Source: Blattabacterium cuenoti
GTDB taxonomy: Bacteria; Bacteroidota; Bacteroidia; Flavobacteriales; Blattabacteriaceae
Assembly: GCF_014251555.1 (NCBI RefSeq)
Contig: NZ_CP059190.1
Span: 571,308-635,307 of the forward strand
Direction: 5' to 3'
Length of the DNA stretch: 64,000 nucleotides
Positions 20,530 to 30,349 of this stretch are shown piece after piece. The translations under genes were made by a program, and so were the position numbers. The number at the start of each line of letters is the position of its first letter. Position 1 is the stretch's first letter. The notes under the pieces are model-generated. The model was not told the DNA's origin. It saw nothing but the letters and a program-made list of their open reading frames with translations, and made no database searches.

Positions 20530-23157
20530 TTATTGAATATTCACATTTTCTAATTTTTCTGACTGACGAAATACAATTCCTTGTTCTTTGAAAAAGTCTA
20601 TCAATATTTTATGATTTTTCTGTATATTTCCTCCAATAATTTCTTTGGAAAGATTATTTAAAATGTCATGTTGTATAACTCTTTTTAAAGGTCTAGCTCC
20701 AAAATGAGGATCGTATCCTTTTTCTGATAAATATTCTATAGCTTCATGAGTAGATTCTATACGAATATTCTTTTTATTTAATAATAAATCACCTAATTTT
20801 TTCATTTGCAATTTAACAATCCCTTTAATTTCTTTTCTAGAAAGAGGTTTAAACAAAATAATTTCATCAATACGATTAATAAATTCAGGTTTTACAATAT
20901 TTTTTAACAAATCTATCAAAGCTTTTTTTGTAGCTTCCATTCGATTAGAAGATATTTCTTGATCTAAATTTTCCTGAATGATATCCGCTCCTATATTGGA
21001 AGTCATAATGATAATGGTATTTGTGAAATTAACTGTTCTTCCTTTATTATCTGTCAATCTTCCATCATCCAAAACCTGTAAGAGAATATTAAAAACATCT
21101 GAATGTGCTTTTTCTATTTCGTCTAATAAAATAACACTATAAGGACGTCTTCGTATAGCTTCTGTTAATTGTCCACTTTCATCATAACCTATATATCCAG
21201 GTGGAGCTCCTATCAGTCTGCTGACAGAATGACGTTCTTGATATTCGCTCATATCTATACGAACCATATTGTTTTCATCATCAAACAGATACTCTGCCAA
21301 TGTTTTAGCAAGTTCTGTTTTTCCTACTCCTGTACTACCCATAAAAAGAAAAGATCCTATAGGTCTTTTTTCATCTTGTAATCCAGCTCTAGAACGTCGT
21401 ATCGCATCTGCTACAGATTGAATTGCCTCATTTTGTCCGATCACTCTTCTGTGTAATTCTTTCTCCAAAAATAATAATTTTTCTCTTTCACTTTGCAACA
21501 TTTTAGTAACTGGAATCCCAGTCCATTTGGATATTATTTGAGCTATCTCTTCTCTGGAGACTTCTTCTTGTATCATTTTTTTCCCTTTATCTTTCTGTTT
21601 TTTGAATTCATCTTCAAATGCTTTTACTTTATTTTCTTCTTCTTTTATCTTTCCATATCTTAATTCTGCCACTTTACCGTAATCTCCTGATCTTTCGGCT
21701 TGTTCTGCTTCAAATCTATAATTTTCTATTTTATCTTTAGCTTTTTGTATTCCTTCAACTAAATCTTTTTCACTTTGCCATTGAGCTTGTAGTTGCATTT
21801 TTTTTTCATTTAATTTAGACAGTTCCTTTTTTAAAGGAATCAACTGTTTTTCATCATTTTCTCTTTTCAAAGCTTCCATTTGTATTTCCATATGCATGAT
21901 TTTTCTGTGCAATGCATCTAATTCTTCTGGTTTTGAATTAATTTCCATTCTTAACTTTGAAGCAGCTTCGTCTACAAGATCTATAGCTTTGTCAGGCAAA
22001 AAACGTTCATTAATATAACGTTTTGACAACTCTACAGCTGCTATAATAGACTCATCTTTAATTCTTACTTTATGATGGCTTTCATATTTTTCTTTAATTC
22101 CACGCAATATAGATACAGCGTCAGTAACAGAAGGTTCATCAACGTAGACTTGTTGAAATCTTCTTTCTAAAGCTTTATCTACTCTAAAATATTTTTGATA
22201 TTCATTTAAAGTTGTAGCTCCTATAGCCCTAAGCTCTCCTCTTGCTAATGCTGGTTTTAAAATATTTGCTGCATCCATAGAACCCTCTCCTCCTCCTGCA
22301 CCAACCAAGGTATGGATCTCATCAATAAACAAAATAATTTCTCCATCTGAAGATGTGACTTCTTTGACGACAGCTTTGAGCCGTTCTTCAAACTCTCCTT
22401 TATATTTTGCTCCTGCAATTAAAGAAGCCATATCTAAAGAAAAAACTTGTTTATTTCTTAAGTTATCCGGAATGTCTCCACTAATGATACGATGAGCTAA
22501 TCCTTCAGCAATAGCTGTCTTTCCCACTCCTGGCTCACCAATCAAAATTGGATTATTTTTTGTTCTTCTAGACAATATTTGCAAAACTCTGCGTATTTCT
22601 TCATCACGTCCAATAACGGGATCTAATTTCCCTTTATAAGCCCATTCATTAAGATTTTTTGCGTATTTTTCCAAAGCATTATAGGTATTTTCAGGTGTAG
22701 TAGAAATCACATTTCCGCTTTTTTTTCTAATACTTTCAATTATTTCTTTAATTTTTTCTTCTGTTACTCCTTGATCTTTAATAATTTGAGAGGTTTGATC
22801 TAAACTCATAAAAATTCCGTAGAAAATATGTTCTATAGAAATGAATTTATCTTTTAATGTTTTGGCATAATTTTCCGCTATATTTAACATTTTTGTTACA
22901 TGTGAACTCAAATGTTGAGTGAAAGATCCACTTATTATTTTTGGGTAAGAAGAAATAATACGGTCTAATCCTGTTATTATTAATTGATGATTTATTTTTA
23001 ATTTTTTCAAAAGAAAAGGGATTATGTTTTCCTCAATCTTGAAAATGGATTTCAAAATATGTGCATTTTCAATAGACTGTTGATGATTCTTTCGTGCAAT
23101 CCGTTGTGCTTCCTGTATTACTTCTTGAGATTTTATAGTAAACTTATTAGAATTCAT
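20530..23157 (-). CDS. clpB: ClpB disaggregase
   Basis: An 875-residue hexameric AAA+ chaperone that resolves protein aggregates together with DnaK. The N-terminal Clp repeat domain spans about 1-150; NBD1 has Walker A GEPGVGKT at 207-214 and Walker [10 protein letters not shown]; a coiled-coil middle domain (about 400-540) follows; NBD2 has GSTGVGKT near residue 610 and [11 protein letters not shown]. The C-terminal extension is short. Aggregation control is commonly kept in endosymbionts that accumulate mildly destabilising mutations. It is divergent from prfB across about 95 bp and upstream of era. Confidence 0.97.
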   Translation of the reverse strand: MNSNKFTIKSQEVIQEAQRIARKNHQQSIENAHILKSIFKIEENIIPFLLKKLKINHQLIITGLDRIISSYPKIISGSFTQHLSSHVTKMLNIAENYAKTLKDKFISIEHIFYGIFMSLDQTSQIIKDQGVTEEKIKEIIESIRKKSGNVISTTPENTYNALEKYAKNLNEWAYKGKLDPVIGRDEEIRRVLQILSRRTKNNPILIGEPGVGKTAIAEGLAHRIISGDIPDNLRNKQVFSLDMASLIAGAKYKGEFEERLKAVVKEVTSSDGEIILFIDEIHTLVGAGGGEGSMDAANILKPALARGELRAIGATTLNEYQKYFRVDKALERRFQQVYVDEPSVTDAVSILRGIKEKYESHHKVRIKDESIIAAVELSKRYINERFLPDKAIDLVDEAASKLRMEINSKPEELDALHRKIMHMEIQMEALKRENDEKQLIPLKKELSKLNEKKMQLQAQWQSEKDLVEGIQKAKDKIENYRFEAEQAERSGDYGKVAELRYGKIKEEENKVKAFEDEFKKQKDKGKKMIQEEVSREEIAQIISKWTGIPVTKMLQSEREKLLFLEKELHRRVIGQNEAIQSVADAIRRSRAGLQDEKRPIGSFLFMGSTGVGKTELAKTLAEYLFDDENNMVRIDMSEYQERHSVSRLIGAPPGYIGYDESGQLTEAIRRRPYSVILLDEIEKAHSDVFNILLQVLDDGRLTDNKGRTVNFTNTIIIMTSNIGADIIQENLDQEISSNRMEATKKALIDLLKNIVKPEFINRIDEIILFKPLSRKEIKGIVKLQMKKLGDLLLNKKNIRIESTHEAIEYLSEKGYDPHFGARPLKRVIQHDILNNLSKEIIGGNIQKNHKILIDFFKEQGIVFRQSEKLENVNIQ

Positions 23158-23253
23158 AATGAATTTTTTGTTCCAGTTTGCTTATATTCTGAATTGTAAT
23201 ATAAAAAAAATTTATGATCAGCATAGTTTTTGAAAAATATTTATTTTCGTACT

Positions 23254-24351
23254 ATGATAAAAAAAGAAGAGGTTGAATCTATTTCAGAAAGAATTCATAA
23301 AATTCATGATATTCTAAAAATTGATCAAATCAAAGCATTTTTTGAAAAAGAGCAAAAAAAAATATCAAATCCTAGTTTTTGGAAGAATTATAAAAAATAC
23401 AAAGATTCTATAAAATCTATACATTATCTAAAAACATGCATCAATGATTTCACGGAATTGAAAAATGCTTTAGAAGAATTAGAGATCATATTTTCTCTTT
23501 CTAAAGAAGAAAATTTAGAAAAGGAATTTGAAATTCAATTGCATAAAACTAAAAAATTGCTTTCAAATATAGAATTTAAGAATCTTCTATCAGAAAAAGA
23601 AGATTCATTCAATGCTATTTTGCAAATTTCTTCTGGAGCAGGAGGAACTGAAAGTTGTGATTGGACTTCCATGTTAATGAGAATGTATTTTATGTGGGCT
23701 GAAAGACACAATTATTCCGTTAAGAAAATCAATTCCATATCTGGAGACATTACTGGAATCAAATCTGTTACTCTAGAAATCGATGGAATTTATGCTTTTG
23801 GATATTTAAAAGGAGAAAATGGAGTCCATAGATTAATACGTCTATCCCCATTTGATAGCAATTCAAAACGTCATACTTCTTTTTCTTCCGTTTATGTTTA
23901 CCCTATGATAGATGACAATATAGATATAGATATTAAAATTTCTGATATTCAATGGGAGACTTTTCGTTCTAGTGGAGCAGGAGGACAAAATGTAAATAAA
24001 GTAGAAACAGGAGTTAGGTTACGTCATCATCCAACAGGAATTACAATAGAAAATACAGAAACCCGTTCTCAAATACAAAACAGACAAAAAGCTTTACAAC
24101 TTTTGAAATCTAGGTTATTTGAGATAGAAATGATTAAAAAAAATGAAAAAAAAGAGAAAATAGAATCGGAAAAAAAAAAGATAGAATGGGGTTCTCAAAT
24201 TCGTAATTATATTATGCATCCTTACAAATTAGTAAAAGATTTAAGAACAGGTTATGAAACCACACAAATTCAATCCGTCATGGATGGGAAAATAGACGTT
24301 TTTTTAAAAAAATTCTTGATGTATAAAAAAAACAAAGAAAATCAAATTTAA
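23254..24351 (+). CDS. prfB: peptide chain release factor 2, no programmed frameshift
   Basis: A 365-residue class I release factor recognising UAA and UGA. The catalytic GGQ lies in [17 protein letters not shown]; the typical [11 protein letters not shown] and [14 protein letters not shown] segments are present. I prefer the ATG at 23254 ([10 protein letters not shown]); an in-frame TTG at 23230 would add 8 residues. The frame is continuous through the point where many bacteria have an in-frame UGA needing a +1 frameshift for autoregulation; here that region reads HDILKIDQI with no stop. RF2 must still act, because UGA is used as a stop in the window (leuD, speA). Confidence 0.95.
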   Translation: MIKKEEVESISERIHKIHDILKIDQIKAFFEKEQKKISNPSFWKNYKKYKDSIKSIHYLKTCINDFTELKNALEELEIIFSLSKEENLEKEFEIQLHKTKKLLSNIEFKNLLSEKEDSFNAILQISSGAGGTESCDWTSMLMRMYFMWAERHNYSVKKINSISGDITGIKSVTLEIDGIYAFGYLKGENGVHRLIRLSPFDSNSKRHTSFSSVYVYPMIDDNIDIDIKISDIQWETFRSSGAGGQNVNKVETGVRLRHHPTGITIENTETRSQIQNRQKALQLLKSRLFEIEMIKKNEKKEKIESEKKKIEWGSQIRNYIMHPYKLVKDLRTGYETTQIQSVMDGKIDVFLKKFLMYKKNKENQI

Positions 24352-24358
24352 CTTTAAA

Positions 24359-25750
24359 ATGAAAATTCGTTATGCTGATCTTATCGATCAAACTTTTGAT
24401 TTTCCTACTGAGGAATTTTCTATTAAAAATAATCTTCTAGAATTTCATGGAATTCCATTAATGGATCTGATCAAAAAATATGGAACTCCATTAAAATTTA
24501 CATATTTACCAAAAATATCTCAAAACATAAAAAAAGCTAGAAGATGGTTTGAAAAAGCTATTCGTTCAAATCAATATAATAACAAATATACCTACTGTTA
24601 TTGCACGAAAAGTTCTCATTTTTCTTTTATATTAGAAGAAGCTTTGAAAAATCATATTAGCATTGAAACTTCATATGCTTATGATATAGAAATTGTCAAA
24701 AATCTTTATTATAAAGGAAAAACTAATAAAAACATTGAAGTAATATGCAATGGATTTAAAACAAAAAATTATATTAAAAATATATCTGAATTGATAAATA
24801 ACGGTTTTTATAATACAATTCCTATATTAGATAATTCAAATGAATTAGAAAAACTAAATTTAGTTATCAATTATCCTTTTAAATTAGGTATACGTATTGC
24901 TTCTGAAGAAGAACCAAAATTTGAATTTTATACATCTCGATTAGGAATAGGATATAAGGATATTATTGTTTTTTATTTAAACAAAATAAAAAACAATCCT
25001 AAAGTGGAATTAAAAATGTTGCATTTTTTCATTAATACAGGAATAAAAGATACTGCTTATTATTGGAATGAACTCTTTAAATGTTTACATATTTATGCTA
25101 GTTTGAAAAAAATAGCACCGGAATTAGATATCCTGAATATAGGAGGTGGTTTTCCGATTAAAACATCTATGTCTTTCAATTATGATTATGAATATATGGC
25201 TAATGAAATTGTTTATCAAATAAAGAAATTTTGTCAAGAAGAAAATGTTTCAGAACCACATATATATACGGAATTTGGCGCTTATACGGTAGGAGAAAGT
25301 GGAGGAATTTTATATAAGATTCTTAGTCAAAAACGTCAAAATGACAGAGAAAAATGGAATATGATAGATAGTTCTTTTATGACTACACTTCCTGATACTT
25401 GGGCGATCAGTCGAAGATTTATTATGATGGCTATTAATCGTTGGAATGATTGTTACGAAAGAGTTTTTTTGGGAGGATTAACATGTGATAGTGATGATTA
25501 TTATAACTCAGAACAACATATGAACGCTATATATCTACCTTGTTTTCGTGAAAAAGCTCCACTTTATATCGGTTTTTTCAATACTGGAGCTTATCAAGAT
25601 ACAATTAGTGGATATGGTGGCGTCCATCATTGTTTAATTCCACAACCTATTCATGTATTAATAAATCATGATGAAAAAAACAATTTGGTATATAAAATAT
25701 TTCGTCAATCACAGAGTCCTGAAGAAATATTAAAAATATTAGGTTATTGA
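24359..25750 (+). CDS. speA: arginine decarboxylase (PLP, fold type III, flavobacterial type)
   Basis: A 463-residue PLP-dependent decarboxylase. The cofactor lysine is Lys84 in YCTKSSHFSF; the glycine loop is LNIGGGFPIKTS; GLTCDSDD carries the cysteine region and FGAYTVGESGG the phosphate side. It would convert arginine to agmatine and CO2. The family is shared with diaminopimelate and ornithine decarboxylases, so the substrate is inferred from length, the flavobacterial sequence style and the agmatinase gene directly downstream, which overlaps it by 4 bp. Confidence 0.85.
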   Translation: MKIRYADLIDQTFDFPTEEFSIKNNLLEFHGIPLMDLIKKYGTPLKFTYLPKISQNIKKARRWFEKAIRSNQYNNKYTYCYCTKSSHFSFILEEALKNHISIETSYAYDIEIVKNLYYKGKTNKNIEVICNGFKTKNYIKNISELINNGFYNTIPILDNSNELEKLNLVINYPFKLGIRIASEEEPKFEFYTSRLGIGYKDIIVFYLNKIKNNPKVELKMLHFFINTGIKDTAYYWNELFKCLHIYASLKKIAPELDILNIGGGFPIKTSMSFNYDYEYMANEIVYQIKKFCQEENVSEPHIYTEFGAYTVGESGGILYKILSQKRQNDREKWNMIDSSFMTTLPDTWAISRRFIMMAINRWNDCYERVFLGGLTCDSDDYYNSEQHMNAIYLPCFREKAPLYIGFFNTGAYQDTISGYGGVHHCLIPQPIHVLINHDEKNNLVYKIFRQSQSPEEILKILGY

Positions 25751-26613
25751 AAATTTCTTATGAAAAAAAAACTTTTGCAGGAATATCTAAAAAATATGCG
25801 ACTATTGAAAAATCTAAAACGGTACTGATTCCTGTTCCATATGATTCCACTCAAACATGGAAAAAAGGTTCGAGAAAAGGACCTAAAGCTTTTTTATCTG
25901 CAGCTGAACATATAGAATTGTATGATATTGAAACTGATTCAGAAGTATATAGAAGAGGAATTTTTCTTGTTCCTCCTATTGCAAACAATTCAATTTCCTC
26001 TAAAGAAATGGTTCAAAAAGTGTACAATGTGACAAAAAAATACCTTCTTAAAGAAAAATTTGTAACTCTTATAGGAGGAGATCATTCTATATCAATAGGA
26101 AGCATTAGAGCTTTTGGAGAAAAATATCCAAATTTAAGTATTCTTCACATGGATGCACACATAGATTTACGTCCTGCTTACAAAGGGAATCCGTATAATC
26201 ATGCTTGTTCTATGCATGAAGCTTCTAAAAAATATCCTTTAATACAAATAGGGATCCGTAGCATGGATATACTTGAAAAAAAATTTCTTCAAAAAGGAAA
26301 CGTCTTTTATATGCATGAAATTTATAAAAACGATTTATGGATGCAAAAAGCCATTCAAAAAATGTCAAAATATGTATTTATTAGTATAGATATCGATGTT
26401 TTTGACCCTAGTATAGCTCCTTCTACTGGGACTCCAGAACCAGGCGGATTGGATTGGTATACAACTTTGAAATTTTTTAAAAAAGTTTTTGAAAAAAAAG
26501 AAATCATAGGCTTTGATATTGTTGAACTTTTACCTAATGAAAAAGAATCTTCTACAGATTTTTTAGCTGTCAAACTTTACTATAAATTACTGTCATATAA
26601 ATATGAATCATAA
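25747..26613 (+). CDS. speB: agmatinase (ureohydrolase family)
   Basis: A 288-residue binuclear manganese hydrolase. Metal ligands are in GGDHS (110-114), DAHID (136-140) and the SIDIDVFDPSIAPSTGTPEPGG segment. Agmatinase gives putrescine and urea; arginase would give ornithine and urea. The overlap with the arginine decarboxylase gene favours agmatinase. The start is TTG at 25747, sharing TTGA with the upstream TGA stop, which suggests translational coupling. It overlaps cmk by 11 bp. Confidence 0.85.
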   Translation: MKISYEKKTFAGISKKYATIEKSKTVLIPVPYDSTQTWKKGSRKGPKAFLSAAEHIELYDIETDSEVYRRGIFLVPPIANNSISSKEMVQKVYNVTKKYLLKEKFVTLIGGDHSISIGSIRAFGEKYPNLSILHMDAHIDLRPAYKGNPYNHACSMHEASKKYPLIQIGIRSMDILEKKFLQKGNVFYMHEIYKNDLWMQKAIQKMSKYVFISIDIDVFDPSIAPSTGTPEPGGLDWYTTLKFFKKVFEKKEIIGFDIVELLPNEKESSTDFLAVKLYYKLLSYKYES

Positions 26614-27310
26614 GATCATTATAGCTATAGATGGATATTCTTCATCTGGAAAAAGTACTTTGGCAAAAGAAATTTCTAAAAAATTGAAATATAAATACAT
26701 AGACACCGGAGCCATGTATAGAGGCATAACTTTATTAGCTATTAGAAAAAAAATTTTTAATAGTGATTTGTGGAATATACAAAATTTTATGCCTGTTTTA
26801 AGAGATATTAATTTTAAATTAAGATGGAACAAAAAACTCAATGGAACAGACATTTTTTTAAATGAAGAAAACATACAATCTGAGATCAGATCATTAAAAA
26901 TTACAAAAAAAGTTAGCTTAATAGCTCAGATTCCCGAAATTCGTGAAAAATTAACTCTTATACAGAAAAATTTTGGAGAAAAAAAAGGAATTGTTATGGA
27001 TGGAAGAGATATTGGTCATTCTGTTTTTCCTAAATCAGAATTAAAAATATTTATGAAAGGATCTATAGAAGTTCGTTCTTACAGAAGATATCAAGATCTT
27101 AAAAAAAGAGGAGAAGAAGTTTCTTATGAAGAAGTCAAAAAAAATATTATTCATAGAGATATTATGGATACTTCCAGAAAAATTTCTCCACTCAAAAAAT
27201 CCATAGATTCCATAGAAATAGATAATACATTTCTAAGCATAGAAGAACAATTAAATTTGATCTTTCAATTAATAAATAAAATCAAAAAAAATAACCATAT
27301 TATTGTATGA
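26603..27310 (+). CDS. cmk: cytidylate kinase
   Basis: A 235-residue kinase phosphorylating CMP and dCMP. The P-loop GYSSSGKST is at 11-19, followed by YIDTGAMYRG for nucleotide monophosphate binding and MDGRDIGHSVFP (about 132-143). The start ATG at 26603 overlaps agmatinase by 11 bp, and the stop overlaps fabG as ATGA. The position in a tightly overlapping six-gene run from prfB to menD suggests cotranscription. Confidence 0.96.
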   Translation: MNHKIIIAIDGYSSSGKSTLAKEISKKLKYKYIDTGAMYRGITLLAIRKKIFNSDLWNIQNFMPVLRDINFKLRWNKKLNGTDIFLNEENIQSEIRSLKITKKVSLIAQIPEIREKLTLIQKNFGEKKGIVMDGRDIGHSVFPKSELKIFMKGSIEVRSYRRYQDLKKRGEEVSYEEVKKNIIHRDIMDTSRKISPLKKSIDSIEIDNTFLSIEEQLNLIFQLINKIKKNNHIIV

Positions 27311-28041
27311 AATTATTAAATGGAAAAATAGCTATAGTTACAGGAGGTTCAGGAGATATAGGAAAATCTATTGTAAAAACTTTTGCAAAACATGGAGCTA
27401 ATGTTATTTTTACATTTTTTTCCTCAATAAAAGAAGCAAATAAATTGGTTTTAGAACTCAAAAATTCGGTAGAAGCATATCAAATTGATCTTTCAGATTT
27501 GAATTCTTCAGAAGATTTAGTAAAAAAAGTAATAAAAAAATACGGAAACATAGATATATTAGTAAATAATGCAGGAGTCATCAAAGATAATTTTTTACTT
27601 AAAATATCGAAAGAAGATTGGGATTATGTGATAAAAACCAATCTTTATTCTGTTTTTAATTTAACTAAATATGCCATTTATCCTATGATGAAACAAAAAA
27701 AAGGAAGTATTATTAATATGAGTTCTGTTATAGGATTAACAGGAAATATTGGACAATCCAATTATGCAGCATCTAAAGCAGGAATTATTGGATTCACTAA
27801 ATCGATAGCTAGAGAATTAGGAAAAAAAAATATTCGTTGTAATGCTATAGCTCCTGGATATATTACTACAAAAATGAATTCTCATTTTCGATCTAAAATA
27901 AAAGAAAATTGGATAAAGAATATCCCATTAAAAAGACCAGGAACTCCTCAAGATATAGCTAATTGCACTTTATTTCTTGCTTCAGATTTATCTAATTATA
28001 TTACTGGTTCTGTATTCAATGTAAATGGAGGATTAATTTAA
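27307..28041 (+). CDS. fabG: 3-oxoacyl-ACP reductase
   Basis: A 244-residue short-chain dehydrogenase. The NADPH loop TGGSGDIGKS is at 12-21, NNAG at 87-90, and the catalytic Ser140, Tyr153 and Lys157 are in MSSVIG and YAASKAG. It reduces 3-oxoacyl-ACP in fatty acid elongation. SDR paralogues are many, but this length and sequence style, with acpP, fabF and fabZ elsewhere in the window, favour FabG. It starts in a 4 bp overlap with cmk. Confidence 0.93.
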   Translation: MKLLNGKIAIVTGGSGDIGKSIVKTFAKHGANVIFTFFSSIKEANKLVLELKNSVEAYQIDLSDLNSSEDLVKKVIKKYGNIDILVNNAGVIKDNFLLKISKEDWDYVIKTNLYSVFNLTKYAIYPMMKQKKGSIINMSSVIGLTGNIGQSNYAASKAGIIGFTKSIARELGKKNIRCNAIAPGYITTKMNSHFRSKIKENWIKNIPLKRPGTPQDIANCTLFLASDLSNYITGSVFNVNGGLI

Positions 28042-28050
28042 ATCATCTTA

Positions 28051-29736
28051 ATGTATTCAAATAAAAAAGTTGTGCAAAGTTTAGGTGAGATCTTAAAAAA
28101 AAAATCCATATTCAATATCATCATATCTCCAGGATCTCGAAATGCTCCTATTATCATCCATTTTACACAATATAAAGATTTTCAAACTTACAGCATTGTA
28201 GATGAACGTTGTGCAGGTTTTTTTGCTTTAGGAATAGCACAACAAATCAGAAAACCTGTAGTTATTAGTTGTACTTCTGGATCTGCTGTTGTCAACTATT
28301 ATCCTGCAGTCACAGAAGCTTTTTATCAGAAAATTCCACTAATTTTGGTTACTGCAGATCGTCCGAAAGAAATTATAGATATTTTTGAAGGCCAATCAAT
28401 TCACCAGGAAAATATTTTTCAAAAACATGTAGAAACATCTGTTCAACTAACAGAAGATGAATCTCAATCAGGCATATGGTACAATGAAAAATTAATGAAT
28501 GAATCTATAAACAAATGCATTTTAAAAAATAAACCTATACATATTAACATTCCTTTTTCAGAACCACTTTATAAAACAACAAATCAATTACAGGTCAAAC
28601 CTAAAATTATAAAAACTATTCCTGTAAGGAATTGTTGTATTGAAACATCTAAATCTTATAAAAAAGAACAATATATATGGAAAAAATATAAAAGAAAAAT
28701 GATTTTATTAGGACTACATTATCCAGAAAAAAATATGGAAAAGATTTTGAGAGAATTAAGCTTAGATCCATCTATTGTTATTTTGACAGAAACAACATCT
28801 CATGTATACGGTAAATTATTCTTCTCAAATATAGATCAACTTATTTTTAATATGAATGTTAAAGAGTGGATAAGTTTAAAACCTCATATTCTATTAACTA
28901 CTGGAATAAATATAATATCCAAAAAAATAAAGTTTTTTTTGAGAAAATATCCTCCAATATATCATTGGCATATAGGAGAAAATTATGATAATTACCCAGA
29001 TACTTATTATAAATTAACTACTTATTGGCCTATAACTTCAGAATTATTTTTTAAAATTTTTAAAAATTCTAATCTATCTACTTCAGATTACAGATATAAG
29101 TGGGAAAAATTAAGAAAAAAAAGAATCAAAAAACATAAATTCTTTTTAAAAAAAGAAAAAAGTTTTTCTGATTTAAAAGTTCTTTTTTTTGTATTTAAAG
29201 CTATTCCTAATAATTCAATTCTACAATTAGGAAATAGTATGATTATTAGATATTATGAACTTTTAAATCAAAAAAAATGTTCTGTTCAATCTTATTGTAA
29301 TCGTGGAACCTCAGGAATAGACGGATGTGTTTCAACCGCTATAGGTTCTGCAGTAAGCAGCAAAAAAGTTGTCACATTAATCATTGGAGACATAAGTTTT
29401 TTTTATGATAGTAATGCATTATGGAATAATTATGTTCCAAAAAGTTTTCGTATTATACTCATTAACAATAGAGGTGGAAATATTTTTAGATTTATTTCAA
29501 AAATTAAATTCCCTAAAAAAATTGAAAATTTTTTTGAAACAAAACATATTTTTTCTGCAGAAAAAATATGTGAAATGTATAATTGGAAATACGAAAAGGT
29601 GTCTAATCAACACACTTTTAAAAATAGTTTGTCTTCTTTTTGGAAAAAATCAGATAGTCCTTGTTTGCTAGAGATAGATACTCATAAATATAAAAATGCA
29701 GAAATTTTGAAAAAGTACTTATCTTATCTATCCTGA
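28051..29736 (+). CDS. menD: MenD, SEPHCHC synthase (menaquinone synthesis)
   Basis: A 561-residue thiamine-diphosphate enzyme adding the succinyl-semialdehyde unit from 2-oxoglutarate to isochorismate. The N-terminus IISPGSRNAP and DERCAGFFALGIAQ are MenD hallmarks (conserved glutamate in DER); GTSGIDGCVSTAIG, GDISFFYDSNAL and INNRGGNIFRF form the ThDP/Mg site in the C-terminal third. This indicates menaquinone-based respiration; no other men gene is present here. The end overlaps the convergent SanA-like gene by 9 bp. Confidence 0.95.
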   Translation: MYSNKKVVQSLGEILKKKSIFNIIISPGSRNAPIIIHFTQYKDFQTYSIVDERCAGFFALGIAQQIRKPVVISCTSGSAVVNYYPAVTEAFYQKIPLILVTADRPKEIIDIFEGQSIHQENIFQKHVETSVQLTEDESQSGIWYNEKLMNESINKCILKNKPIHINIPFSEPLYKTTNQLQVKPKIIKTIPVRNCCIETSKSYKKEQYIWKKYKRKMILLGLHYPEKNMEKILRELSLDPSIVILTETTSHVYGKLFFSNIDQLIFNMNVKEWISLKPHILLTTGINIISKKIKFFLRKYPPIYHWHIGENYDNYPDTYYKLTTYWPITSELFFKIFKNSNLSTSDYRYKWEKLRKKRIKKHKFFLKKEKSFSDLKVLFFVFKAIPNNSILQLGNSMIIRYYELLNQKKCSVQSYCNRGTSGIDGCVSTAIGSAVSSKKVVTLIIGDISFFYDSNALWNNYVPKSFRIILINNRGGNIFRFISKIKFPKKIENFFETKHIFSAEKICEMYNWKYEKVSNQHTFKNSLSSFWKKSDSPCLLEIDTHKYKNAEILKKYLSYLS

Positions 29737-30270
29737 TTTTTTATATCCTGATTTTTTAAAGATCAAAAAAATATCCCATAAAACTTTAATTCTAGCAAAA
29801 ATTTCTCTAATTTGTATTTTACTGTCAAATGAAAGACTTTGAGCATTAAAACCAACAACATCTAATCCTAAACAATTTCCAATAAAAATAGCTCTTTCAT
29901 TGTGAAATTTTTGAGATATAATTGTAAACCTTTTTTGATTAAAAATTTTATAAACCCTTAAAACAGAATGAAAAGTATTAATTCCATGAAAATCTTCATA
30001 TATAAAATGAGAAGGAATACCTTTTCTTATTAATTCCTTTTTCATCATTTTGGGCTCATTGTAATTTTTTTCTCTATTATCTCCACTTACAATGATATAA
30101 CGTATTTTTTTATGATGAAAAAGAGAAAAAGCCGCATCAATTCTATACTTGAAATAAGCATTGACTCCTCCTCCATGCAAATATTTAGAAGTTCCTAAAA
30201 CTACACCAAATGTATTATATGGGACATAATCTATACAATCATAACTTTTCCTTGTTGACCATAAACTCAT
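29728..30270 (-). CDS. sanA: SanA/DUF218-family protein, start unclear
   Basis: The 180-residue stretch from the ATG at 30270 is a DUF218 (SanA/YdcF-like) domain: VVLGTSKYLHGGG, YIIVSGDNREKNYNEPKMM, and FTIISQKFHNERA. SanA proteins are membrane-anchored and linked to envelope integrity. Directly upstream and in frame, 20 more codons encode a hydrophobic anchor-like stretch (KIKHIFFIIISFIFSCYLG) after a TAA, but with no ATG, GTG or TTG. Either a rare ATA/ATT start is used or the anchor has been lost. The 3' end overlaps menD by 9 bp. Confidence 0.8.
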   Translation of the reverse strand: MSLWSTRKSYDCIDYVPYNTFGVVLGTSKYLHGGGVNAYFKYRIDAAFSLFHHKKIRYIIVSGDNREKNYNEPKMMKKELIRKGIPSHFIYEDFHGINTFHSVLRVYKIFNQKRFTIISQKFHNERAIFIGNCLGLDVVGFNAQSLSFDSKIQIREIFARIKVLWDIFLIFKKSGYKKSG

Positions 30271-30349
30271 TCCAAGATAACAAGAAAAAATAAATGAAAT
30301 TATGATAAAAAATATATGTTTTATTTTTGATTAATACAATCGTATTGTT

